64,000 nucleotides of DNA from Spirodela intermedia. Taxonomy: Eukaryota; Streptophyta; Magnoliopsida; Alismatales; Araceae. Location of the stretch: positions 1,721,378 through 1,785,377 of the forward strand of contig LR746264.1 in the NCBI GenBank assembly GCA_902729315.2, in the 5' to 3' direction. This document shows positions 24,403-38,407 of this stretch, in pieces. Made by a program: the position numbers and the translations under genes. The notes under the pieces are model-generated. The model did no database searches, was not told where the DNA came from, and saw nothing but the letters and a program-made list of their open reading frames with translations. Numbering within the stretch: the stretch's first letter is position 1; every line of letters starts with the position of its first letter.

Positions 24403-25941
24403 TAATGGACTGAACAAATAACTAAGTTTCACATCACACCATTGAAGCCATATTTAGTTAATTTATCTGTTCTTCTAGATCACATGGCAACCAGAACAAA
24501 ATTATTAGAGGTAGAAAAAAACTATTTCTTTAGAGAAATTCTTATTCTTGTTTGAATTAGAAAAAACTCAGAGTGGGTAGGGAGTGTCAACCCAAAGAAT
24601 GGGCCTCCCCCAGGCAGCCTAAGCCAATAAAAGAAGGGGGGAAGCTCAAGAACTGATAAATATTGGGCAACATTAGGATAGGCTTTAATTAATTTTCTTT
24701 TTCTAGTCTTGTTTTTAACCCCAAACTTAGAAGAGATGTGCTCACCATGAAAAAAACGAGTAGACGATGCCAAGGCAGCTGTGTCACCTTAATCTAGTCA
24801 CTTGTTGTGTGTCATAAAAGGCATGACCAAGGTAGCTGTTTTTCCAACACAAGAACAAAGAGTCTCCACAATCCACACGGCAATCCATCAACTCTGATCC
24901 ACAACATGAACCAAGTAAAGTACACTGGATGTGGGAAGATTTTTAGTCTTGTTATGCAGCAGGCATCAACCAAAACATTTCCACTTTGAGGGTAAGCCAG
25001 AACATTTCCCACTCCAGAAGATAATCTACCAAAAACAGATTCGGCCATTTTCTTTGCCAAGAAAAAACATAAGTTATCCTCACAAGGATCCAGGAAGAAC
25101 AGATGCCTTCAGATCTTCTTGGGTCAGAAGTTTCTTCTCAAAATCAAACCCAGCCTGATCCCTGAGAATCAGTTTCTATCCATCTAACAACAGTGGTGGG
25201 GAGAAATCAACAAGAGTGGGGCAATTTCCATGGATTTCTGGATTTCTGCAACTTATGTTTTATTCATCACAGAGCAGGGGGGGTTAGGGTGAGAAATTAA
25301 TAGAATCAGAGCTAGAACCATGCTCCATGGTTCTCCTTCAGGGAATAAAAATAGTCTCAAAAGCGCAAAGTAATCCATGAAAATAACTCCTGTTCATTTT
25401 CCAACCCATGACACCCACTGATAAATATAGATGGCAACTGTTCTTGACAAAATTCTGAGGCCGGAGGAGAACTGACCACCTAATACACAGTGTTGAAGGC
25501 ACCGCCTGTTGTGATCCCGGAGAGCTCTGGCATCTAAAAGCAGCATGTTCTAGAGATCGTCAGGCAGCCACAATTCAAGCTCTCCCTTAAAAATGCCAAC
25601 GGAAAATTTTACAACACTCACCAGTTCACCTGTACAAAGGAGACAATCTCATAATCTGACTATTTTTACAGAGGAGATCTTCATCTCTCCTGATTCTATA
25701 AATAGTAGTAGTAGTAGTACCCTGGAAAGCTCCAGTCACCTCAACTCTCTTCGGAAGAAACCTAGCCCTGACACTCGATCATCCCCATGATTTCACCTGC
25801 CCAGAAAGGCCTCAACGCCTGTACAGCCGCCTCTCACCTGATGGAGATGAGAAGAAACGGTTCTCATGGAGCGAAGAAGCCGCCGCAACCGGAGACAACA
25901 CGAGCCAGCGGTACTTGACTGTCAGATGATGCTAAAATAAG
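22601..25941. other. Intergenic DNA between the candidate small gene and MED14
   Basis: AT-rich with no credible gene. It contains a compound (GT)n(GA)n repeat at about 23317-23370, an (AT)n(AG)n repeat at about 24357-24402, and an (AGT)n stretch near 25705. The part closest to 25942 should include the MED14 3' UTR, although no clear polyadenylation signal could be fixed. Short open frames at 24522-25160 on both strands match nothing known to me. Confidence 0.6.
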
Positions 25942-28900
25942 TTAGGATGTCACGGAGGTAGAAGTGGGAGTCCCATCCCTCAGCTGCTGCAACTGCATTT
26001 GCAGTGATTTTTGCAATGTCTCAGCAACTGATCTGAGCCGGCCCTGGTTCTCCACCACAGCATTAGTGTTGGCAAATTCGACTGCTCGAGCAACCCTTAT
26101 CTTGCATCTCTCCCAGTCCTCCAGTCGCGACCAGCAAGCTCTTCCGCCATGGCTTCCCTCCACTCCCATAAGAGAAATGACTGAAGAGTCTCCAAACGAA
26201 TACCTTAGCCGGACTGAGACGCAGTAGGGAAGCCAGGCAGCACCACCAGCTGCATTTATATGAGGTATGAGAGCAGGATCAAGAACAAAGGTCAGGCCAA
26301 AGTCGACTGAACTGTGAGCTCTGTCATGGTGGATGTCGCTCTTTGATGCAGGAGACTTGGTGCTCTCTTCTGCTGCGGAACCAGAATGGTTCTCCAAGCA
26401 CAGCTCGACACGGGCCCTCTGCGCTGGGGTTACTTCTCCACTTTGAAATAGTCCCTTCTCCCAGGCAATCAACTTCAGAAATTCTCGGAGCACTGAGATG
26501 GGGAGGGTGAGAAGAGTGATGAAGGATGAAACCCTAGAGGTGTCATAGGGCTCCGAGGCGACCCGTCGACTGAAGTAATCACATATCTCAATTATTTCAG
26601 ACGAGGCTAATTCCTCCTGGGCACTAGTTTGGGCCTGCTGTTGCGGTTGCTGTGGGTGATGAACCCGCTTCACACTTATGATTTGCAGAAGTAATTGGAC
26701 CCTATGAACACTAACACTGAAGACATAACCACTGCAGAGAAAAAAAACAGAGAGAATACAATTAGCAATTTCAAATCATGCAATGGATATGAGATAACAT
26801 TACAGGTGAACTGTAAACCACTGTGAGAAAATAAATGTAACTATACAGTCTGGAAGTTTATTTATTCAATGCATATCAGAGACGGGTTAAGAGATGAAAA
26901 TACTGACAAGGCAAGGAAATTTACTTTCTCTCTCTTACCCAACAAAGAAGCGCAGAGCTGGCTGCTCCTGATCCAAATTGAGCATGCCCCCTTCGTTCTC
27001 CTTTAAAATTGAACCAAGTATTTCCTTTAAAAGCTCAGGCAGCTGAGCAAACAACCACAGCACTCCGAGGTACTTCAAAATGCCCCTCAGCACCTTCTTA
27101 AGTGCAGCAAGGGGAACCCAACTTCCTCCGTAGCCTCCATCATCCCCAAGTCCAATGAAAGCCGTATTGAGCTCCCCTCTCAGATGCACTGGAGATATGC
27201 GGAAGGGCAACCCCGGCCCCACTGCAGCCAAAGCTGAAGATGGCAACACATTGTTCCCAACTCGGTTCAAGCTGCCAGTTCCCTGAGCTCCACCCATGGA
27301 AGCTGGTCTCTGCATTCCACCGGAAGCTGTAATGCCAACACGGTTAGCACCAGAAACTAAAGGCTGAGAACCCAGAGCTGGGTTGGGATTATTTGAGCCC
27401 ATTAGACCACCTGCATGAGCACCACCAGGGAAACTGGGTTCCAGAGCATTCAGCCCCTGAGCAACATGTTCCATGATGAAAGGCCGGAACTGTGGACATG
27501 GCAGTGAGCCTCCTGTGGCAGCTCCTCCCTTGGGAGGCGTGGCGGGCTGTAGCCAAACCTGATCCCCAGCAAAGCAACGCATGTCTACTGCAAATTTTTT
27601 GCGGTAGATAATGCGTATCCAATATGGACCTCGAAGCACAACAGAGACATCAAAGGGAAGCAGCGAGCTGGGAACGATTCCAGGGCCGCCTCTCCCAGGA
27701 ACAGCAGATAAGATGGCCGTACTGTGAAGGCCATGATTAGCCATTGGAGCTAAAGAAGCACCAGCCACAGGGCCATAAGATGCAGGCTGGTTAGTACCCG
27801 CTGATGAAGTATTTTGCAATAGCCCCTGGGAGTGTCCAAAACCATTCTGTTTCAGGATAGGCGGTGGAACAGAAGCAACAGGACCTGGCATCCTCGCAGG
27901 ACGTATGGCATTAGCAAGAGCAAGCAAAGGTCCAGCCGTAAGACGAATGCAATCCAGAAACGATGCGACCTCACCACCATTGATGAAATCCTCTAAAAAC
28001 TGCATGATGAAGATAAAAATTCAAAAACTGAGTTTCTGCGACCACCATGCATAAAACGCTGAACTTTGTGCATTAAAAAAAAAACCAGGCAACAAACTGA
28101 ATGTACTTAGCAGAATAACTCAAAATCAGTTCGTTGAAATTGCTGAAACACTTTCCCAGCATTAAATCCGAATTTCCTTCCTAGTTATTTAATACCACAA
28201 GCTGCAAAAGCATCAAGGTACCCGGAGCTGGCTGCTAGCCCCAGTTCCACACCCCAAGATGGAGAAAATTGCCCACTACCCCACCGGACGGCAGACAGCG
28301 TACCAATAATTTTGAAATACAGAATCAGGGACTAGCTGCATCAAGAACCTTATCATTCCAAACGGAGAGTCAGCTTAGTCATTGACATCAACTTTTCCGT
28401 GTATTCTAAACTAAAAAGACCAAAGTACGTCAGTAAACAAGTTACTATTTACCCAAAGAGGTAAACCTTCAACTAAAGAGTAACATCCCCAAGGAGACTA
28501 GCATAATCAGAGTGTGAAACAGACTTTAGTTGATTCACACGTTCATATTCCAAGTAAGAAATATAATAGTTGATTAAACGTAAATTACAGATATTTCGTC
28601 TAGCATCCATCCCTATTCTTATCATAACATGACAGAGAGCCCTAGGAAACAAATTAGCGACAACGATGTTTTCTTATTTTAAGATAAATACCCTTCAATC
28701 CTAGATCTTAACAGTCGAGAATCAAAAAAATTATGTTTAAAAGCAAGAAAAAAAAAAAAAAAAAAGGGAAAACATACCTTAGTATGAGGCCACAGTTGAT
28801 CCGGAGATACATGCATTGTACAGCCTTCCTTACCTGCTTCCCACTCAACAACAAAGTGTGCCATAACAGGCATTGTACCATAACAAAACCACAGACTCAT

Positions 28901-31900
28901 CAGACCAACTGCTTCGATCTTGAAGGTCCTCTTTATCTGTTCTGATATCTTATCTCCAATCTCCAAACTACCTTTTCCTGAGGATTGTACCTTGGTATCA
29001 GAGCTCTCTTCAAACTTGTCATCAGATCTTACTCCAAGCAAGTTTCGCATCCCACGGACAAATAAGCGTGCATTAGAGAGCCTTTGAAGATCTGAAACTA
29101 GCTTTTTGATGCTATCAATTTCAACAGTTTCGTAATTAAGTACAACACCTTCCGGATCAAAGCAGATATGAGAGTCTGTATCTGACACATTTGCAATTCT
29201 AACACCGCAACCCCATCCTGTACTGGTGCTCCCTTTTTGTAACTCCCACAACTCCTTGAAATATGGATCATTAACTTTAACATCCCAAGTCATGCTTCCA
29301 AGTTTCCCTAAGCACAAGCATATATGATCCCACAAGTCATCTCTAGCAAATGGTAACCGGAACCACAAGTTTGAGGATGGAATATGCAGACCCACTTCTT
29401 CAACATACGGGATTTCAAGCGCATCCATCTGACTTGTTACTTGAGCATGCTTTATACAAAGTGAACAATGCCTGACCACATGGAGAAGAGCTGAGACATA
29501 CACATTGTGAGGAGCAAGCCCATGATTCGCTTCAGAAAGTATACTCCCATAAGTATGTACATCAGTTCTGGATTTCAAAGTGGATGAGAGTATTTGTGAA
29601 GCAGAAGAATGACAAGCAGTGGAGTCTCCAATTTTCCTTCTCTTTCTCAACCCCAGAGTAGCATAAAATTCTTGCAATGATGGAATAAGGGATCCCATAT
29701 CAGCAAAAGAACGCTTTCGTAACCGTTCATCACGTCTCAAAACACCATCATCACCTGAGGAACGAGAAATATGAGCCATCGATACATTAGCAAAGCACAG
29801 ACCTTTGCCCAGTGAACTAATGGTACAAAATTGTATAATTATATATAAGGAAAAATTAAAAAAGTACGAACACAACTAACTGTAGGTAGCATGATGACAC
29901 TCAATCTTACTTATGGAAGTGCCGGTGGATAGTGTGGAGCCATCCATTCTGAAAGGGCTAACCGCGGGGTCACTCAGTGAGTTTTTAACACCATTCAGTT
30001 TGGTGTTACTCACTGGCAGTCGAGAACCTAATGTGGCGGTTGAAGATACCAGTTGAACTGGCCGACTTCCGACAATATCTACACATCCTTCTTTTGGCAA
30101 CACATTTTGCAGTCTCTCTTGGTCATTGTCAATGGAATAATAAAGGCCACTACCACCAGACTGCAAATTTGACTTCACAGGACTCGAATCCTGGTTAGAC
30201 TGTGATGACGAAAACCGGTACAGTTGTGCAGACCTCAGTGGGGTAGAAGAAAGAGAGTTGATAGGTGCACTCTGGAGCAAGCCCTTTATGTTGTTCGATG
30301 AATAATTAGGAGTATTTATAGCAGAACCACCAGAAGACACCTTCACTGCACTGCCATTCTGAGAATACTGTGATCCTCCTTCCCACTTGGGAGAGCTTAT
30401 TCCAGCTCTAGTTCCTTGAATAGAGCCTATCAGTGACGACGAAATGTGATTCTGGACGGGCTGACGGTGTTCCAATGCACCTTTCTCAAGCTCAAACACT
30501 TCATCGACTATTGATGAAAAACTTGACGGTAAACGTCCTTTATAGTGCAACAAATTCTCTGAATCGACATCAGAAAGCAGGCTACGATTTGATGTCTGTT
30601 TAGAATCTCCAGTAATAGTTAAAGACGACTGTATCTTCTCCCAATTAAAAAGGCTCAGATTCAATTCATCTTCAACAACTCCTATCTGACTAATGTCAAT
30701 ATTATTATATCGTGCAACATGTTTACATTCACCAGTATGGGAATCTCCATCGGAATCAGCTTGCGTTTCCAATAATTTAAAAAGTGGCCTAAAATCCCTG
30801 TCAAGGTGCATGAGCAAATAATAGCAACTACCACATTGTGAAAACTCCATCAGAAGCATATCTGATCCATTTACAATGGACTTCGGTATCTTAAGTGTTG
30901 TCAACTCCCTTTCATAAACCTGCAGAAACCATAGCAAATATAGTCAGGTAAATTGTTGCGGCTGGCACTATGCGAAACATTTGCAAACGATTTGGATGAT
31001 GTCCAAGCAAAAGAAAATAGTTAATCATATCCTTCACATTCTTGGGCAATAGCAGTGTTCCCAATCACTGGATGGTAAAAAGAATACCGTGATAAACACC
31101 AAAACGAACCAAACTGCAAATCCAAAACCATTTTCATCCATTTTTAATATAAAATATCATAATGCCCCATTTTGTATGCCTGAGGAGCAAGATGAAGTTA
31201 AGAATGATATGACATCTGCGGATGAAGACAGCAGAGAAAGAGCTACACATTCAGGTAGTCGAGGGAACAGGAGAAAAGTCACATGGAGGGATGATACTTT
31301 GGGTAAATATCCTCCGTGAATTTATCTCATGTAAGATCCTAGAATTTCATGAGATGATGTAAAATAAACCTCAAGGTAGACCACGTTTGTCTTTTCATTA
31401 CTTTTGATCGAAAAATCAATCTGATTTATTTTGTACCCTTCACTCAATGAGAAAATGGGTCACATTCTACAGGATCAAAATTATGGGACTTAAAAATCAT
31501 GGAAGGGAATAAAAAAAGGACTGGAAAAGACAAAAAATCGAAACGAAATACAGTAAAAAAATATAAAAATAAATAAATTAGTAAGTATTTTCACTGTTTG
31601 CGGGCCCAGTCCATCAGCAAAATATTTCTTTCATTCCTTATTATTGCGTCCTTTGATGTGGACGACTGCTACATATTTGCATTTTGGATATTATCCAGCG
31701 GACAGAATATCACCTTTCACTTATAAAAGAATCAAGACAAAGAACAAGAGACGTTACACGCAGATATGTACCCAGATATTAAAGCGTCAGGTTCATCAAC
31801 TGAAGTAAATTATGAGGCAAGTTCTACACAGCTTTCATTGAGGCCACAACACTCAATAGCGAATGAATTCTTCCTGGGAGAACAACTCCAAGCCCTAGAC

Positions 31901-34900
31901 ATCTAATATGTCAACCTCAAAACAAGCCTTATTGGGTATCCAACGTCAAATATTCCGTCTGAAGACCTAGAGATGCAAGAAGTCAAGATTTTCAAGTCTG
32001 ACATAATAAGATGCTCAAAAAATTAGCTTCAAAAGATCTGCTGAAACTAAGAGGTAGATCCATAAAAACTGAAATGTCTGACTAGGTAAGGGATATTGTC
32101 TGATTATGGAAACCAACATGTGGGATATACTTGGACCTCTGTTTAACTCAACAGTGATATGCTGACAATTTAGCCTTTTCTACCAGTATGCAGATGAGCC
32201 ACTAAATCTCACCAAATCACTTATTAGCGACTAAAAGCTATCAAGAGCCTAAGTTAGCATCTTCTGTGAAATTCGATGATCATTTTCCAGTCAAACATAC
32301 AAGCATAGACAGATAAAGTATCATGAAATGTGATAGTGATGTAAGGAACAGGTCGAGCAAGTTTCCAAGAAGTAAAATGAACGTACACCTGACCATCATA
32401 ATGTACAACTAAACGAAATTCAGGCTGTAAAACGAAAATTTTTAGGCATCCAATAAAAATTCCCAAGTACTAAACGAAGGCTTTTATTAAGTCAGTTGTT
32501 TCAATGACATAATAGAACTACACGAATCACAATATGAATCTGAATACCTTAAGTCCCAAGAACTTGCCAACTGATGCAAATAAATGCAGGATACTTTTAC
32601 TTCTCAAGCTTATGAACACTTCTGCTGCGGTCATACTCCCTTGGTTTAGTGCTTCTTCACAATCTGACAAAGCAGATCCCGCAAGGATATTTTTAGAAGA
32701 CTGAAGAAGGAAACGCCCACTCCTGCATCAAGCAAAGGAAACCAAATAAATGCACAAGCAAATGAAATGAAGAGAATATAATTCAGTTATATAGTCGAAC
32801 AAATCATGGGAATATATGAAACGAATCCATAACTAGGACAAAAGCATGGAATAATAAATGGACGTTCCAACAATAAAAAGACAATAAAAAACGCTCACCT
32901 TGTCCAGACTATAACACAAATAAGGCAGAGAATTTGTCCGAACAGGTAATCATTCACTCTCCAAAACCATGCAGATTAATAGCTAAAATGGGGAAACCAA
33001 CGAGTGTTCCACATTAAAACATAAATTTTTTGGGCAAGCACTGGATATGTTGGTTGACTGACTTTGCTGCAATCCTAAGTTTATCCCACATACACAGATC
33101 AGATGTTCACTATGATTGCAGCTCAAAATCCATCCATAAAAATTATTGGTATTGAGGATGACCAAATTGAATTTGCTGTTCTGACCTGTTTTCCGTCTGT
33201 ATCTCTAACATGTAGGATGAGTGTTACGTTCATAATTATGATGCGGACTTGATAGAGCACATCAATTTGCACAGCACTTTCACTGACCAAATTCGGGAGA
33301 AACTTTGCCAGGATGATTCATGTTGCTTGATTCACATAGAGAGGATTAAAAGACTTGAACTCACTATACAAAAAAGTATAGCAGATGGTACAAGCTACAC
33401 TGCAGATATTGCAAATGAACTAGGAAAGACAAGCCCAAATGAACTGAGAACATTGTGAGGAAGAGAAAATAAAAAAAGAATTTGAACAGACCGCCCATAG
33501 CTTGCAGGAAAGAATAGGAAATGGCACTTGATGTGACGTAAAGTATTTCAAAACCATGAAAACTAGAGTCTTCTGGACTATAAAAGGCGCTATGAGCATC
33601 GTAACTAAAGAGGAAAGAGACACGATCATTAGTTTGCAATGTTAAGTGTTCGGGGACTGACCAGCAATGTTAAGTGCAGGAAATGGGTCTGTCAAAGATG
33701 AAGAGCATACATCCACGCACTTTTCTATATGTAATGGAAGGCCAATGAGATGTAAAGAAAAGAGAACTACATTTCTACATATAAAGAAAAGCCATTTTGG
33801 TCAGGGCAGGGATGGGTCTATATGTAAAGAAAAGATAAAGATGCCTACATTTCTTAACAAAGGTACAATAGGATGCAGAAAATAAATGATTAAGCTTCAT
33901 AGGATTACAGGATTAAGAACTTCATATGTTCTCTTTTGCTTTCGATAACAGTAAAAGATGTAATCTACATGGCAGTGGAAACAAAATTCTTTGCATGAGA
34001 ACACAACAAACAAGTTTGAAGGCTCGCATATGTACTTTCCCATTATGCTTTTTAAATATATATATATATGAGATTTTTTTAACCGTTAAATTGTTAATGG
34101 GAGAACTACCAAGAAGATATAATATTCCTCTTCTTCTTTTCTTTTTTCCCTGGTGCATTGCTGGGTTGGGGATTTGAGGGTCGCAATCCACAATAATTGT
34201 ACGTTCTTTTTTTAATGATCACAACAACTACATGAAATAAAATAGAATATAGATCTAGATCATGGATTGCAAACAAGTGTAGGAAAAGTAAAAACCAGAT
34301 AAAAAAAAGTAGAAAAACAAAACAGAACAAGAGAGATAACTACCTTATGTTAATTCCAAGAGTTATGTAAAGTGAACCATATGCTCGGACACATAGTACT
34401 TCATCCCCCCAGCACTCCTACAGAAAAATATCACCAGTAAAAATAAATAATATATCTGTGAGCATGTTATACGCCATAAATATAAAAGAATGAACCTAGC
34501 AAACTAAACACTGAAACAAATTGTATGTATAATAAAAGAACGCACTCAACCAATGACAAAAAAAATATTACCGAAATACATAATAGATAAAAAAATGTAA
34601 TTGAAATGCATCCTAAAACAACTCTACATATACGAAATGGAGGCAACATCAAGACTGCATAATCCTGTTAAAACTACACGCATACAACAATTATGTAAAT
34701 CGCTAAATTCAGACTATAGTCTCCTCCCTTACTCTAGTATAAAAAAAAGGACCATTCCATAGTTATGTTGACTCCATTGAATCTTTCGCACTTCCCTCAA
34801 CCCTGAAGTGACATTAAATTTGCACAGTTCGACAACACACTATCTCTGTAATAACTCAACTTAGGTCACTTTTTTTTTCAATCTGATAACACCAGCGTTA

Positions 34901-37900
34901 AGTTAACCAGACTGAGTTCCACTATTCGACCATTTTGGTCAAACAAGTTGATGCGACTTTATCTGCATGTATCCCCTAACTGGACCTCATATGACTCGCT
35001 CAGTCATCCAAGCTTATCAACCTCGGGAAGTTAGGTTATCTCAGGTAAACTTAGATAACCCAGCGTATTCCAGTTCTAATTGGTTATCAAACTGCTACCA
35101 CATGAATTGGCTTCTGAAATAAATCCCGCTGATCTAGATACGCTGCCTCTGATCCTGGGTAGTAACTTTTCTGAATCTGTCCAACCCTGACAATGACAGG
35201 ACCTCTCTGAAACTAGACCAAATGGAAAGGGCGGTCAAGGCAACAGCCTGCAGGGCCCACACTTTTACATTCTTTCTTTCTTTCTGTTTAATCAACGATT
35301 GCAATGTAACACCCACTTTCATAATAACAAAAGTCAAAATAACAGAATAGCAACATAAATACATTTAACTTTCATCTTAAGGGTCCACTCAATCACTGAA
35401 TGATATACCTTCTAATGTTTTTTCATTAGAACAGAACAAATATATGACAGCCAGCACCAATGTGCAAAGATCAGTCTTCTGCTCATCAACAAAAATCCAC
35501 AAATAACTAACCACCTTATTCACCAACGATACACTACAATTGGATGACGATTAGTATAAACAACAGGAGTACAACCCGGGAGAATTCAATCAACAAAATT
35601 TCTTGAACGTACAATGTTGACAACATTGACATCAAACTTAAAAACTTTCGTCAAGAATTTGATCCGACACCACGACAACGTCATTTAGTATTAGAGTTCA
35701 AAACCTGCTCCAACAATCTAAGAATGCTATTGACTGATGATCCTAGTGAGGCCAACATCAAAACTAATTCGTGGCATGGATCTGGTTTGAGATTGCGAAT
35801 GCTACCATTGATAGATAGAAAATAACAACAGATTTAATTCTGATAAACTACTGAAAACGATACGTGAACGTTTTTCCTACATGCAATCTACATATATCAA
35901 GCACTATTTTCATGCACAAGTGCTTCAATGCAAATTGGCATCCCCTTTGATTATGATCCAGTCAGCTAATTTTCATTAGCAATAACAAATATACGATCAA
36001 ACACAAGAAAGAAACAAAAATAATTATACGAAAACTTCAAAACAACCACATGATTTGATTATAGGGAATCCGTTCAAAAGCCTCTTTTTTAATGTATTAA
36101 AAGGCAGATTATTTCCCTAAGCTCATTGAACTAAGAATATCTATCTTATCGTCGACAACTTAATCTTGTACCTTTTAGAACCGTGTTTTGCTGCTCTAAA
36201 GTTAACACTGAAAAATTGGGTTACAGGTTTACAGTTATGATTGTGTTTCTCTCAGGAATTAACAACTGTTTTAATTTCCACATCATTGGGGATGGCCATC
36301 TATAGACAACAGATTGACGCATATACTACATATAAAAGTAAAGTCATTCATCATTCCACCAACCTTGTTTGCGTCCTGAAGTATTGCATCTTCTTGGCAT
36401 TTGAGAACAACATCACCTTCAGCCTGAAAGATTTGAGCAACTTTCATTACGTCCCTTTGTATTTCAAGTAGACGAGTATGTTTGTTGCAGGCAATAGCCC
36501 TTTGGAGCAGTCCCTCAACATCAATGCAACTTCGATCAAGTAAAAATTCTGCCTCCCTGTCAGTAATTGGATCTATGACAAAGACACTATGGACGCATCT
36601 CATCTGTAGATCTTGACCTGGCTCAATTTTGATAAATGGTGACAAACCAGAATCTACTCCTGCAGCAGTCTTCTCAAAATCTAACCAGTACATAATTTTT
36701 ATACCTGGGGTTTTCTGAGAAGCTGAATCAAATTCTCCATCTTGAGTTGGCAAAATCTGACCAACAGTACTACTCTGTCCAGGACCACCATCAGAAATAA
36801 GCTCAAACCGTATCGCATCTTTCCATCTGCCTTGGCGTAGCAAATGAACTTGCTTGATTACAGTGTCCATAACAAGGGCAACACAAAGCTCATGGAGAAC
36901 AGAGTACAAAATAGTGAATGGCTTTTCAGAAGATGCCATTCTGCGTTCTAGCTCATCTCCAAGAGCATATCTTCGTAGCTCTTCAAGCTTCACAGGGCCA
37001 TTCTTTTCACCAATAAGCAATTCTAAGTGCAATATCCTCCACATTGATAGGTGTCCTCGGTAACCCAAAGTAAGAAGAACCTTGAACTCTCCATCCACAC
37101 GCAGGAGTACAGTACCATTAGATACTGTAATTTCAGATATCTCTTTAGGAAGTTTGGCTTCAAGAAGTTTGGAACGGAGGAGTGTGTCCAAATTCTTTAG
37201 CACTGGCTTTTTCTGATCATCAGTGAGTGTTGTCTGAAGCCCTAAATCCTCAATACACTTCGGTAGTCGTCTGTAACTTCCTGTAAGGAGAACTTCAACG
37301 GCAGATGGGACATCATAAACAGGAGCACGAGCCTGCTGCAACTCTTCATGCGTGAAAAACAGTGAATCGGCAGCCTGTGTAAAACAGGTATCGTGACTTG
37401 AAAGGATTTCTGCGAGTTGTTGGCAGCAATGAACCAATGGAACCTGCAAACATTGAATTATGCTTAAGATTCTTAAGGTAAAGGTCGATTGAAAAGAATA
37501 GATACTCAAGGAATCATTTAAGTCTGATGCCACCAAGCGGCAGGCATACCGACTGATTTTTTTTCCTGTATCCCCAATCAATGGGTATCCAATACGAAGG
37601 AACAGATGGTACGTGAATTCTTTGTGGCCAGCTGCAGTTCTTTGAATATATGTGCAGATGATGAAGGTCACACGACTTCAGGTTTGTTTCTATGGCACTT
37701 CATTCGTTTCATGAACTTGACGAAATAGTTTGACCACCATTTGGATGCTACACGGCTCAGGATGGATTTTCCAGAAGAGGTCACAGGTTTCCACAGAATT
37801 AATGGGCACAAACTGCAAACCCCGCAACCTGAGCCCCTCTATGCTCCTTCGACGCTCTAAAGTTTCCTATTAAACCCTTTTCACGTTCAATCCCACAAAC

Positions 37901-38199
37901 CCTGGGATGAACCCTGGGGAGGGGCGGGCACGCGAGGGAGACCAGCCGCGACCGGGTTCTCGAGAGGCAGAGGAGGCACATACCTGCTGGCACCACTTGG
38001 CGAGCACGTGGAGGCGCAGCATCCGCTGCCGGGTCTTGAAAATGTACTTGAGGAGGTCGATCTTCTTCTGCGAGTCGGACTGCTCCTCGGCGACCTTGGA
38101 CCTCTCCACCAGCTCCCTGAGCGCGAGGAACGAATCATCCGTCGCCCTCCGCACCACCTCCGAGAACTCCACCGTCTTCTGCCCCAGCTCCGCCGCCAT
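25942..38199 (-). CDS. MED14: Mediator complex subunit 14 (STRUWWELPETER), complete
   Basis: Backbone subunit joining the head, middle and tail of Mediator, the nuclear coactivator that bridges transcription factors and RNA polymerase II; in plants it affects cell number and defence. Eight exons: 37984-38199, 36364-37443, 34344-34417, 32548-32722, 29911-30919, 28778-29754, 26939-27999, 25942-26731. All have GT-AG borders and matching phases, giving 1793 residues (Arabidopsis has about 1700). The N-terminus MAAELGQKTVEFSEVV and the next 430 residues form the conserved Med14 domain, with CFTQAADSLFF, QQARAPVYDVPSAVE and LTLGYRGHLSMWRILHL. Residues of about 620-830 are a Ser-rich, poorly conserved linker. 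The second half has RGPYWIRIIYRKKFAVDMRC, QVWLQPATPPKGGA, GDDGGYGGSWVPLAALKKVL and EICDYFSRRVASEPYD. The start follows from the family N-terminus; an in-frame upstream ATG at 38235 is less likely. Introns 2-5 are large and one holds an antisense exon-like frame. Identity is very secure. Confidence 0.96.
33216..33458 (+). pseudogene. Exon-like open frame antisense in MED14 intron 3, unidentified gene fragment
   Basis: An open stretch of 80 codons ends in TGA at 33456-33458. It is preceded directly by an acceptor-like pyrimidine run and TAG (CTCTAACATGTAG), as a terminal exon would be. The translation looks like real protein (for example DDSCCLIHIERIKRLE, with balanced composition), unlike the low-complexity frames elsewhere in the window. 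No upstream exon could be joined convincingly and I do not recognise the family. Possible origins are a captured gene fragment, a decayed retrocopy or the end of a small nested gene. Confidence 0.35.
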
Positions 38200-38235
38200 C
38201 TCGGCCCCCGCCCCCTCGTCCTCCCCGCCCCGCAA

Positions 38236-38370
38236 CCGAGCGAGGGAGGGAGGGAAGGGGGAAAACTGGCCTCTTGCTCTGTCTCCTCCCCCGCCCTAGG
38301 GTTGCCCCTCCCCCTCCTGCAGGCTTAGCCGCTGCTCCTGGTACGTCCTCTCCGAGATTCGTCGCCGAAG

Positions 38371-38407
<37 letters not shown>

